DNA from: DATFVJ01 sp963820395
GTDB taxonomy: Bacteria; Actinomycetota; Actinomycetes; Streptosporangiales; Streptosporangiaceae
Direction: 5' to 3'
Assembly (NCBI GenBank): GCA_963820395.1
Contig: CAWGAE010000025.1
Location: 124,001 to 188,000 of the forward strand
Length of the DNA stretch: 64,000 nt
Of this stretch, positions 52,609-60,353 are shown one piece after another. Under the pieces are notes generated by a model. That model was not told the DNA's origin, ran no database searches, and was given only the letters and a program-made list of their open reading frames with translations. The position numbers were made by a program, and so were the translations under genes. Positions within the stretch are counted from its first letter, which is position 1. Each line of letters starts with the position of its first letter.

Positions 52609-53703
52609 ATGGTTTCCCGCCAGCCTGTCCGCCCGCTCGCCGCTCTCGTCGCACGTGGCGCGCGGGTGCGCGCGTTCGCGCGCAGGCAGTTCATCACCCG
52701 CAACCGGCGCCTGTCCGCCGTGCTGGCGATCGTGACGATCATGATCGGCCTGGCCGCCGTGCACGTGTCGCCGTCGTGGTTCTCGCCAGGCGTGATGATC
52801 CTTCCGGTCCTCGCGGGCGGGCTGCTGCTGCGGGTGCGGGCGCTGCGGATCCTGTTCGCCGTCGTCGCGGCGATGATCGCGTACGACGTGATGGACGGAC
52901 GGGCGGGACCGGGCATCATCGCGACCATTGTGATCGTCGCGGTATTCGCCGACGTGCTCGCCAGAACGAGAGAGCAGCTAGGCATGCGCGGGCTGCGCGG
53001 CGACCAGATGCTTATCGAGCTACGGGACCGGCTGCGCGCGCAAGGGCGGCTGGCCGCACTGCCGGCCGGCTGGGGCTCACGGGTCGTGCTGGAGGCGGCC
53101 GGCGGGTCGTCGTTTGGCGGCGACTTCCTCGTGTCCGCGTCGGACGGCAAGACGCTGGAGCTAGCGCTCGTCGATGTCTCTGGCAAGGGGATCGACGCCG
53201 GGACCCGCGCACTACTGCTTTCCGGCGCATTCGGCGGCTTGCTCGGGTCGGTGCCGAAGGAGGAGTTCCTCGGCGCATGCAACGCCTACCTGCGCCGCGG
53301 CGGTAGCACCGAGGGCTTCGTTACGGCCATCCATCTCGCGCTGGACCTGATGACCGGCGAGTACGTGCTCTACTCGGCCGGTCATCCGCCCGCGGTCCAG
53401 TTTGACGCGGGCAGCGGCACCTGGCGGGTCACGCAGGCACGCGGGATCGTGCTCGGCGTTGTGGCAGACCTCCGCTGCACCCCGGAGCACGGCATGCTGC
53501 GGCAGGGTGACGCGCTGCTGCTCTACACCGACGGCCTCATCGAGGCGCCGGGGCGCGATATCGACGCGGGCATCGACCGCCTCCTCGGAGAGGCCGACCG
53601 GTTGGTGACCACGGGGTTCCGGCAGGGTGCCGCCCAGCTCGTGCGTGCCGTGCAAACCGGGCACGCCGACGACTGCGCCCTCGTCCTGATGTGGCGTACC
53701 TGA
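52609..53703 (+). CDS. Membrane-anchored PP2C-family (SpoIIE/RsbU) Ser/Thr phosphatase
   Basis: 364 residues. The N-terminal third holds about four hydrophobic segments (LSAVLAIVTIMIGLAAVHV; GVMILPVLAGGLLL; ILFAVVAAMIAYDVM; GIIATIVIVAVFADVLA). The cytoplasmic SpoIIE-type domain follows from about residue 145: GGSSFGGDFLVSAS, LALVDVSGKGIDAGTRAL, LYSAGHPPAVQFD, LLLYTDGLIEAPG and the last metal-binding Asp in HADDCALVLM. Such proteins dephosphorylate anti-anti-sigma factors in partner-switching stress control; no partner gene is adjacent. Confidence 0.9.
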   Translation: MVSRQPVRPLAALVARGARVRAFARRQFITRNRRLSAVLAIVTIMIGLAAVHVSPSWFSPGVMILPVLAGGLLLRVRALRILFAVVAAMIAYDVMDGRAGPGIIATIVIVAVFADVLARTREQLGMRGLRGDQMLIELRDRLRAQGRLAALPAGWGSRVVLEAAGGSSFGGDFLVSASDGKTLELALVDVSGKGIDAGTRALLLSGAFGGLLGSVPKEEFLGACNAYLRRGGSTEGFVTAIHLALDLMTGEYVLYSAGHPPAVQFDAGSGTWRVTQARGIVLGVVADLRCTPEHGMLRQGDALLLYTDGLIEAPGRDIDAGIDRLLGEADRLVTTGFRQGAAQLVRAVQTGHADDCALVLMWRT

Positions 53704-53719
53704 AGCCGGGGCGCCAGAC

Positions 53720-53738
53720 CGGCCGTCAGGAACGGCCG
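53720..53738. terminator. Hairpin between convergent PP2C and yceI genes
   Basis: CGGCCGT-cagga-ACGGCCG, a 7-bp perfect stem 17 nt after the PP2C stop and 55 nt from the end of the convergent gene, suited to bidirectional termination. Confidence 0.6.
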
Positions 53739-53792
53739 AGGGCGAGCAAGAACTCAAGCGCACCGTGATTCTGGGTGGTAATGGGTCCGAAG

Positions 53793-54615
53793 CTAGGGCT
53801 TGGGATGTTTCCAGGTGGCGAAGGTGACAGAGATCGAACCCGACAGATTGATGGTGTCGTTAACCGCGTGCTCTGCCGTCAGCGTCAACGTGACCGCCCG
53901 GGTCTGGCCATGCAGCTTCAGATCACCGTGCGCGGTGTAGCTCCTGGTGGTGCCAGCCGCCGGCACCGGGCGGAGGATGACGGGGCGGGTCAGCGCAAAG
54001 GTAACCGTTGGATAACGTGTCCATGATCCGGCCGCGGGACTGCACATCACGCTCGCACTGATCGCTTTTGATCGTGGCCATCTGTGCGCGGTGAACGTAC
54101 CCCCGGTCACCGAATCGGCGGAGATAGTTAGGTGGCCGTCGATGGCGCTCGTCCTGCCGACAGCGGTGTTCTGCTGACCGAAGAGCACCTCGTTGACGCG
54201 GTACCCGACCTGTGAGCCACTCGTAACGGCCCACGTCCCGGCCAGGGACGTTGCAGACGCTTCCGAGGTGGCGGATGCCGCAGGCTGGGCGGGCTGCGTG
54301 GCGGGGGGCCTTCTTGCCGAGCGAGAAGGGCGTCGGCGCCTTTCCTGCCACGAAGTGGATGTAGATGAATGGGCCGCCCACCGCCAACGCGGCGATGACT
54401 ATTACGGCCGCCGCCAGCCACCGCACCCAATGACGTGGTACCCAATGACGTGGTACCCAATGACGTGGTACCCAATGACGTGGTACCCAATGACGTGGTA
54501 CCCAATGACGTGGTACCCAATGACGTGGTACCCAATGACGTGGTACCCAATGACGTGGTACCCAGTGGTGTGGATTCTCAGCCGGCACTGTTGGTGTCCT
54601 CCGCACCTGTTTCAT
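53793..54615 (-). pseudogene. YceI-family protein gene with membrane anchor, broken by several frameshifts
   Basis: From the ATG at 54615 one frame gives MKQVRRTPTVPAENP, the HWVPR repeat run, a transmembrane segment (WLAAAVIVIAALAVGGPFIY) and a linker to about 54310. A second frame then carries GTWAVTSGSQVGYRVNE, LFGQQNTAVGRTSAIDGHLT and ISADSVTGGTF. The first frame returns for MATIKSDQCERDVQSRGRIM, and the second again for YPTVTFALTRPVIL to the C terminus VTFATWKHPKP. Joined, these make a complete YceI domain (lipocalin-like, binds isoprenoid-type lipids). At least three indels within 350 nt point to a real pseudogene more than to isolated sequencing errors, but the latter cannot be excluded. 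Confidence 0.78.
54427..54561 (-). repeat. Perfect 15-bp minisatellite, nine copies
   Basis: Nine identical copies of CCAATGACGTGGTAC, with a degenerate tenth (CCAGTGGTG) at the edge. On the minus strand it codes the five-residue unit HWVPR just before the membrane segment of the YceI-like protein. As with the 51.8-kb array, the unit is open in all frames and shows no sequence drift. Confidence 0.96.
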
Positions 54616-54717
54616 GTTCGGGGCGTAGTCATCCAATGATCTGCCCACAAGCCGACGGGACGCCCTGGCGTGTTTCTCAACACCCTCCGCCCTATGAGAG
54701 CTACGGCGCGCGCCAGT

Positions 54718-54840
54718 GAGCCGGGCCATGCGCGCCCGACACGGGTGGCTCGTCCCGGATGCGCGTGTCTCGGGTGGGCCTGTCCCAGGTGCCGGTGGGC
54801 CCGTCGCGGGTGCGCGTGTTCCGGGTGCGCGTGTCATCGC
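54718..54840. repeat. Degenerate GGGTGCGCGTGTCY/GGGTGGGCC repeats upstream of yceI
   Basis: Imperfect 10- to 15-bp repetitions (GCGCGTGTTCCGGGTGCGCG, GGTGGGCCTGTCCCAGGTGC and similar) fill about 120 nt of the otherwise gene-free stretch 54616-55331. All frames are open because of composition; I do not accept any as a gene. Confidence 0.55.
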
Positions 54841-55331
54841 GAAATCATGGCAACGCGGGCCTTCAGGAGAAACGCAGTCCTTCAGGCGAACTGTATCGGG
54901 TGGCCCTGTTGCGCCGCCGAAACCTCCGCGTTTCACCGTTGAAACCGTGCCAGTCGAACACTTCATCAACCACAGAAAAGACCGTGGCGGTGGCTCAGCC
55001 TATGAAAGCCCGAGCGGACGAAAGCTGAGCGGATGAACTCGGGTAGCCCCGCCCGAGTGGCGCGGTCCGGTTCGTGGCTGCCCGGGTACGGCGCGGCGAC
55101 CGTCCGGAACCATAGGGGAGCAGCTAAGAAGCGGCCGAGCGGTAGTTCAGCGCTAGCCAAAGGGGCGGCGCGGCGGCTTGCGATCGAACTGGTGCGCAGG
55201 GTAACTATTTCGGGTGACCAGGCAACGTCGGCGCGGCGACCGGGTGCTGAGCCCGGACACGAGCACCGGATTCCTCCGGGGTTGTGTGGCCCGCGCCTGG
55301 GTAATTCCGCTGGTAAGAGCGTCGCCTGATC

Positions 55332-55370
55332 TGACATTTATGTCATGTAGATGATGTGACGCTTGTGTCA
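55332..55370 (+). promoter_or_regulatory. Two TGAC-n6-GTCA dyads upstream of the hopanoid operon
   Basis: TGACATTTATGTCA (55332-55345, perfect palindrome) and TGACGCTTGTGTCA (55357-55370) are spaced 25 bp centre to centre in the AT-rich region 40-80 nt before hpnC. The layout is typical of paired operators bound by a dimeric repressor or activator (TetR/GntR/Crp-like spacing). The -10 region probably lies in TTATTTGCAATACC (55371-55384). No cognate regulator is encoded next to it. Confidence 0.5.
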
Positions 55371-55410
55371 TTATTTGCAATACCTTGAGAAGTGTGCCGA
55401 AATAGAGATC

Positions 55411-56591
55411 GTGACGCGCGAGGCGACGCCAGTGAGCCGTGGGAACCGTACCCGAGGCGCCGCGATCCCAACGTGCGCTGACGGCGGCGTGACTGGCGAG
55501 ACCACGGCCGATGCCGCGCTGGCCGCCATCGACGCGCTCTCGGCCCGGGCAGCGGGCGAGAACTTTCCCGTGGCGCTCCGGGCCCTGCCGCGCGCCTACC
55601 GCCATCATCTCATGGCCGTTTACCGGTTCGCCCGGCTTGTCGACGACATTGGCGACGAGTCCGGCCCGGTGCTGACCGGTCCGGTGCCCTGCCTGGCCCG
55701 GTGCCTGCCGACGCGGATCGGATCAGCTACCGTCTGCGGGCCCTCGACGCGGTCGAGCAGGACCTCGACTGTGCTTTCTCAGCCGGGACTTTCTCAGCCG
55801 GGGCTTTCTCAGCCGGAGCCGCCTCGTTCGGTGCCATGCCCAGGCTCCCGGTTGTCCGCGAGCTTGCCAGCACCGCCGCGGTATGCGCCATTCCCGCCGA
55901 GCTGTTCCGTTTGCTCATCCAGGCTAATCGGCAGGACCAGACGGTCAGCAGGTACGCCACCTTCGAGGATCTGCTTGGCTACTGCCGCTTGTCCGCTAAC
56001 CCGGTCGGGCGCATCGTCCTGCACATCTTCGGCGCCGCCACCCCCGAGCGGGAGCGGCTTTCCGATCTGGTGTGCACCGCGCTGCAACTCGCTGAGCACT
56101 GGCAGGACGTGGCCGAGGATTTCGGCAGGGGCCGCGTCTACTTGCCGCAGGAGGACCTGGCGACGTTCGGTTGCGCAGAAGGCGATCTGGCGCCGGCCGC
56201 GCGCCCGGCGGGCGATGCGCGCCCCGCGGTCGGCGCTTCGGGCGCTACCGTGTGCACGACGCCCCCATGCCTGCGCGAGCTGATCCGATTCGAGACCGAG
56301 CGCGCCGGGCGACTGCTGGACGAGGGCGCCGCTCTCACCGGGACCCTGCACGGCTGGGCGAGGCTGGCCGTGGCCGGTTACGTGGCCGGCGGCCGGGCCA
56401 CGCTCGCCGCGATCGCCGTGGCTGGGGCGCCAGGCTTCGCTCGTTCTGGTCGTAACGGCAACCCGGTCAGTTCTGGCCGATTCGCTCGCCCATTCAGGCC
56501 GGGCGGCTTCGACGTGCTGGGCGCGACACCCCGGCCCAGCCGCGCAAGGACCGCCGTCAGCCTGATCCGTGCGTACCTGACGGGGAGGTGA
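55411..56591 (+). CDS. hpnC: Squalene synthase HpnC (hydroxysqualene-forming); one frameshift near 55690
   Basis: The first frame gives ENFPVALRALPRAYRHHLMA and VYRFARLVDDIGDESGP, with the first Asp-rich motif. From about 55690 the protein continues one frame back: ADADRISYRLRALDAVEQDL, then ELFRLLIQANRQDQTVSRYA, the second Asp motif in AEHWQDVAEDFGRGRVYLPQ, to RTAVSLIRAYLTGR. One missing base explains the break. The start is uncertain (GTG 55411 or 55489). HpnC acts with HpnD and HpnE to make squalene via presqualene diphosphate and hydroxysqualene. Three copies of a 15-bp unit (55776-55820) insert FSAGA repeats absent from the family. Confidence 0.88.
55776..55820 (+). repeat. 15-bp tandem repeat in hpnC, three copies
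   Basis: TTCTCAGCCGGGACT, TTCTCAGCCGGGGCT and TTCTCAGCCGGAGCC in succession, coding FSAG[TA] units between two helices of the prenyltransferase fold. Confidence 0.88.
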
Positions 56592-56594
56592 CCG

Positions 56595-57476
56595 TTGGCG
56601 ACTGAACCAGGCGCGGCGGGACCTGACACAGCCGCTGCCTACAGGCATTGCCAGCACATTACACGGACGAAGGCGCGCAACTTCTTCTACGGGATCCGGC
56701 TGCTCCCGCCGGCCAAACGCGGTGCGCTCAGCGCCATCTACGCGTTCGCCCGCCGGATCGACGACATCGGTGACGGCGCCCTGCCCGCGGCGGAGAAACT
56801 GGCACTGCTCGACGAGTCGAGAGCCATGGCTGCGGATCCTGCCGGTTACCCAGACGATCCCACCCTCGTGGGACTAGCCGACGCCGCACTGCGCTTCCCC
56901 ATCCCGCTGAGCGCGTTCGGCGAGCTCATCGACGGGTGCGCGGCAGACGTGCGCGGCACCGCGTACGAGACGTTCGATGACTTGCTCTATTATTGCCGGT
57001 GCGTGGCAGGCTCGATTGGCCGGCTCTCGCTCGGAGTGTTCGGCACCGCCGACCCGAGAGCGGCTGCGCCGCTTGCCGACGCGCTCGGCGTCGCCCTCCA
57101 ATTGACCAACATCCTGCGTGACATCAGCGAAGATCATGCCGACGGCCGCGTCTACCTGCCGGGGGAGGACATCGAGCGGTTCGGCTGCGGGCTCGGGCCC
57201 GGCTCGCCGTCGCCCGCCACCGACCCTGGCCGGTTCGCGGACCTGGTCCGATTCGAGGCCAGCCGGGCGCGTGAGTGGTACTCGACCGGGCTCGGGCTGC
57301 TACCGCTGCTCGACCGGCGCAGCGCCGCATGCACGGCCGCAATGGCCGGGATCTACAGTCGGCTGCTTGACCGCATCGCTGCCGCGCCGTCGGCGGCGGT
57401 CGGCGGCCGGATGTCGCTGCCTGGCTGGGAGAAAGCATGGGTCGCCGCCCGATCGCTGGCTGGCGGTCTGGCATGA
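56595..57476 (+). CDS. hpnD: Presqualene diphosphate synthase HpnD
   Basis: 293 residues from a TTG behind GGGGAGG. Trans-isoprenyl synthase signatures: HITRTKARNFFYGIRLLPPA, the first Asp motif AFARRIDDIGDG and the second in LTNILRDISEDHADGRVYLP. It condenses two farnesyl diphosphates to presqualene diphosphate. Its reading frame is intact and free of repeat insertions, unlike its operon neighbours. The stop overlaps the hpnE start (ATGA). Confidence 0.93.
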   Translation: MATEPGAAGPDTAAAYRHCQHITRTKARNFFYGIRLLPPAKRGALSAIYAFARRIDDIGDGALPAAEKLALLDESRAMAADPAGYPDDPTLVGLADAALRFPIPLSAFGELIDGCAADVRGTAYETFDDLLYYCRCVAGSIGRLSLGVFGTADPRAAAPLADALGVALQLTNILRDISEDHADGRVYLPGEDIERFGCGLGPGSPSPATDPGRFADLVRFEASRAREWYSTGLGLLPLLDRRSAACTAAMAGIYSRLLDRIAAAPSAAVGGRMSLPGWEKAWVAARSLAGGLA

Positions 57477-59179
57477 CGGCGCTTACCGCCGCGGCGCCGG
57501 GCCCCGGTTTGGGCGGCGCGGCCACTGGCGGTGCGCCGCATATCGTCGTGGCCGGGGGTGGCCTCGCTGGCATTGCGGCGGCGATCGCACTCCGCGACGC
57601 CGGCGCACGGGTGACGCTCCTCGAGGCCCGGCTGCGGCTGGGCGGCGCCACCTGCTCGTTTAGCCGCGGCGGCCTCACCGTGGACAACGGCCAGCACATC
57701 TTCCTTCGCTGCTGCACCGCCTACCGCGGCCTGCTCGACCGGCTCGGCATGACCGCGAATACCGTCCTGCAGGAAAGATTCGACGTGCGCGTCCTTACCC
57801 CGCGGGGCGCGGCGCGGCTGCGCAGGCGCGCGCTGCCGGCCCCGTTTCATCTGGCCTCTGCGCTAGCCACGTACCCACTGCTGTCACGAAGGGAGCGGGT
57901 CGGTGCGGTGCGTGCCGCGCTCGCCTTCCGGTGTCTGGACCCGGCCGATCCGCGCACCGACAAGCAGCGGCTCGGCGATTGGCTCGCCGCCCACGGCCAG
58001 GGGCCGCGGGCACGGCGCGCGCTTTGGGACCTGTTCATCGTCTCGGCGCTGAACATCGCCGGGGACGACGCCTCGCTCGCGCTCGCCTCCATGGTGATCA
58101 AGACAGCGCTGCTCGGCGGGCCGGGCGCAGCTGATATCGGCGTGCCGACCGTGCCGCTCGGCGAGTTGCACGGCCAGTCCGCAGGCGCGCTGCTGAGGCG
58201 GCTCGGCGCCACCGTGCTGACCGGCGCCAAGGTCACCTCGATCAGCCCGGGAGCCACTGGGTCCGGCCGATGCGGTGGACGCGGTGATCACGATCACACC
58301 GGCGGCTTTATGGTCCGGCTTGGTGCTGCGGCGGCGTACCGGGATCGGGGTCCCGAAGGCACGGCGGCTGTCGGCCTCGGGCAGGCTTGCGGCTCCGCAC
58401 TTCACAGCACTGCCACGACGGACACCGCCGCGACCGACGGTGCCGCGACCGACGGTGCCGTGACGGACCCTGCCGCGACGGACCCTGCGATGAACGACAC
58501 TGCCGCGATGGACACTGCCGCGGCGGACGGTGCCATCAGGAAGGGTCCCACTCCAGGCAGTGCCAGCACGGACGGGACCGCGTCGGACCGGTTTCTCACA
58601 GCTGACGGCGTGGTGCTCGCGGTCCCGCCGGAACAGGCCGCGATCCTGCTTCCCGAGTCGGCGGCTGGCCCGGCGGGTACCGCAGGCTATCCCGGGGGCT
58701 GGCGGGAGCTCGGCGAGTCGCCGATCGTCAACGTGCACGTCGTCTACGACCGGCCGGTCACCAGCCTCCCGTTCGCCGCCGCGATCGATTCCCCGGTCCA
58801 GTGGATCTTCGACCGAACCGAGATTTCCGGCTGTGATCAGGGCCAGTACCTCGCGCTGTCGCTCTCAGCTGCGGACCAATACGCGGGCCAGCGGACCCAG
58901 CGGCTGCGCGCAAGGTTCCTGCCCGCGCTTGAGCAACTGCTGCCGGCGGCGCGCGCAGCACACGTTAGTGACTTCTTCGTCACCAGGGAGCGGCGCGCCA
59001 CATTCCGCCAGGTCCCGGGTACCGCAGCGCTCCGGCCAGGAGCGGCCACCCCGCTGGACGGGCTGGTGCTGGCCGGCGCATGGACCGACACCGGTTGGCC
59101 GGACACGATGGAGGGAGCCGTGCGGAGCGGACTCGAAGCGGCCAGGACCATGCTGGCAAGCCTGGGGGTAAGGCAATGA
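57473..59179 (+). CDS. hpnE: Squalene-associated FAD-dependent desaturase HpnE, with long repetitive insertion
   Basis: 568 residues, about 100-130 more than usual. FAD motif HIVVAGGGLAGIAAAIALRD at the N terminus, then LLEARLRLGGATCSFSRGGL, DNGQHIFLRCCTAYRGLLDR and the C-terminal FAD segment LDGLVLAGAWTDTGWPDTME. Between GATVLTGAKVTSISPGA and ADGVVLAVPPEQAAILLPES is a low-complexity insertion (about residues 260-375) with repeats of TDGAA, TDPAA and MDTAA coded by a 15-bp unit (58417-58534). HpnE reduces hydroxysqualene to squalene. The insertion sits in a surface loop of the Rossmann-like region, so activity may survive. Confidence 0.9.
   Translation: MTALTAAAPGPGLGGAATGGAPHIVVAGGGLAGIAAAIALRDAGARVTLLEARLRLGGATCSFSRGGLTVDNGQHIFLRCCTAYRGLLDRLGMTANTVLQERFDVRVLTPRGAARLRRRALPAPFHLASALATYPLLSRRERVGAVRAALAFRCLDPADPRTDKQRLGDWLAAHGQGPRARRALWDLFIVSALNIAGDDASLALASMVIKTALLGGPGAADIGVPTVPLGELHGQSAGALLRRLGATVLTGAKVTSISPGATGSGRCGGRGDHDHTGGFMVRLGAAAAYRDRGPEGTAAVGLGQACGSALHSTATTDTAATDGAATDGAVTDPAATDPAMNDTAAMDTAAADGAIRKGPTPGSASTDGTASDRFLTADGVVLAVPPEQAAILLPESAAGPAGTAGYPGGWRELGESPIVNVHVVYDRPVTSLPFAAAIDSPVQWIFDRTEISGCDQGQYLALSLSAADQYAGQRTQRLRARFLPALEQLLPAARAAHVSDFFVTRERRATFRQVPGTAALRPGAATPLDGLVLAGAWTDTGWPDTMEGAVRSGLEAARTMLASLGVRQ
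58417..58534 (+). repeat. 15-bp tandem repeat in hpnE, about eight diverged copies
   Basis: Copies of RACSGACGGTGCCGCG-like units encode [TMNA]D[GPT]A[AVM]. Most changes are at the third residue. The array is surrounded by further low-complexity coding sequence of the same insertion. Confidence 0.8.
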
Positions 59180-60353
59180 CAGCCCTCATTCCCGCAGGCG
59201 TCACGACCGCACGTGACATCGTGCGGCCCGCGCTGGAGGCGTCGCTTGAGCGGCTCGCTCCTACGATGCGTCAGGTAGCCGCCTACCACCTCGGATTGTC
59301 CGATGTCGCCGACGTGGCCGGTGGTGCCAGCGTGGTGAATGATGTCCACAACGTCACCGGTTTGGACGGGGTCACCGGCGTGGACGGGGTCACCGGTTTG
59401 GACGGGGTCACCGGCGCGAACGGGGTCACCGGGCCTGCCGCCCCTGCCGGGATTGTCATGGCCGCCTCCGACGGCGCGAGCGGTGGCAAGGCCCTGCGGC
59501 CGGCCCTCGCGCTGCTGTCCGCGCGGGCTGCGGGCGAGCCTGCGGAACGTGGGGTCCCAGCCGCCGTGGCGGTCGAGCTTGTGCACAACTTCTCCCTGCT
59601 GCACGACGACATCATGGACCGCGACACCGAGCGCAGGCACCGGCCCACAGCGTGGACGGTGTTCGGCACTCCCGCGGCGATTCTCGCGGGTGATGCGCTG
59701 CTCGCGCTTGCGCAGGACATCCTCCTTGAGGACGGTGGGCCGCAGGGGCGCTGGGCGGCGCGCTGCCTGCTCGCCGCGGTGCAGCGGCTGATCAGCGGGC
59801 AGAGCGCGGACATGGAGTTCGAACAGCGCCGCAGCGTGTCCATGGATGAGTGCCTGACCATGGCCGGTGACAAAACGGCGGCACTCATGGCGTGCGCATG
59901 CAGCATCGGAGCGATCTATACCGGGGCACCGCCGAGCCTGGCCATGCGGCTTGCAGACTTCGGCTCGCACGTCGGGCTCGCGTTCCAGCTCGTCGACGAC
60001 CTGCTCGGCATCTGGGGGGCACCTGAGGTCACCGGCAAGCCGGTCTGGTCCGACCTGCGTACCCGCAAGAAGACCCTGCCAGTGGTGGCCGCGATGGCGG
60101 CGGGCCGGCCTGCGGCGACGCGGCCAGCCAAAAGCTGTCTGACCTGCTCGCCCGTCCGGACCCGCTGACCGAGGACGATCTCGGCCAGGCGGCGTCGCTG
60201 GTCGAGGAGGCAGGCGGTAGGAGGTGGGCCGAGCAGGAGACCACGCGGCAGCTCGAGGCGGCATGCGAATGCCTCATCGACGCGCCTATCCCTGAAGACG
60301 TTCGAGCCGAGCTGACCGAAATAGCGCGGTTTATCGCGGACCGGGAGTCGTGA
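59176..60353 (+). CDS. Polyprenyl diphosphate synthase of the hopanoid operon; frameshift near 60113
   Basis: ATG overlaps the hpnE stop. The FARM motif is NFSLLHDDIMDRDTERRHRP, the second Asp-rich motif FQLVDDLLGIWG, with GKALRPALALLSARAAG earlier. The frame runs to AAMAAGRPAATRPAK and would stop early at 60168; shifting back one base at the GGG before CCGGCC gives DAASQKLSDLLARPDPLTED, EEAGGRRWAEQETTRQLEAA and a normal C terminus overlapping shc. An 18-bp repeat inserts VTGLDG/VTGVDG units (about residues 60-85). The likely product is farnesyl or geranylgeranyl diphosphate for the HpnC/D reaction. Confidence 0.87.
59353..59430 (+). repeat. 18-bp tandem repeat in the polyprenyl synthase gene
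   Basis: Four full copies and a partial fifth of GTCACCGGTTTGGACGGG, coding VTG[LVA][DN]G. They sit between the first two helices of the protein, before the conserved GGKALRP block. Confidence 0.88.

Noticed and set aside
51791..54561. CRISPR-like arrays
   Set aside because: The repeats are contiguous 15-bp units with no spacers, and no cas genes are present.
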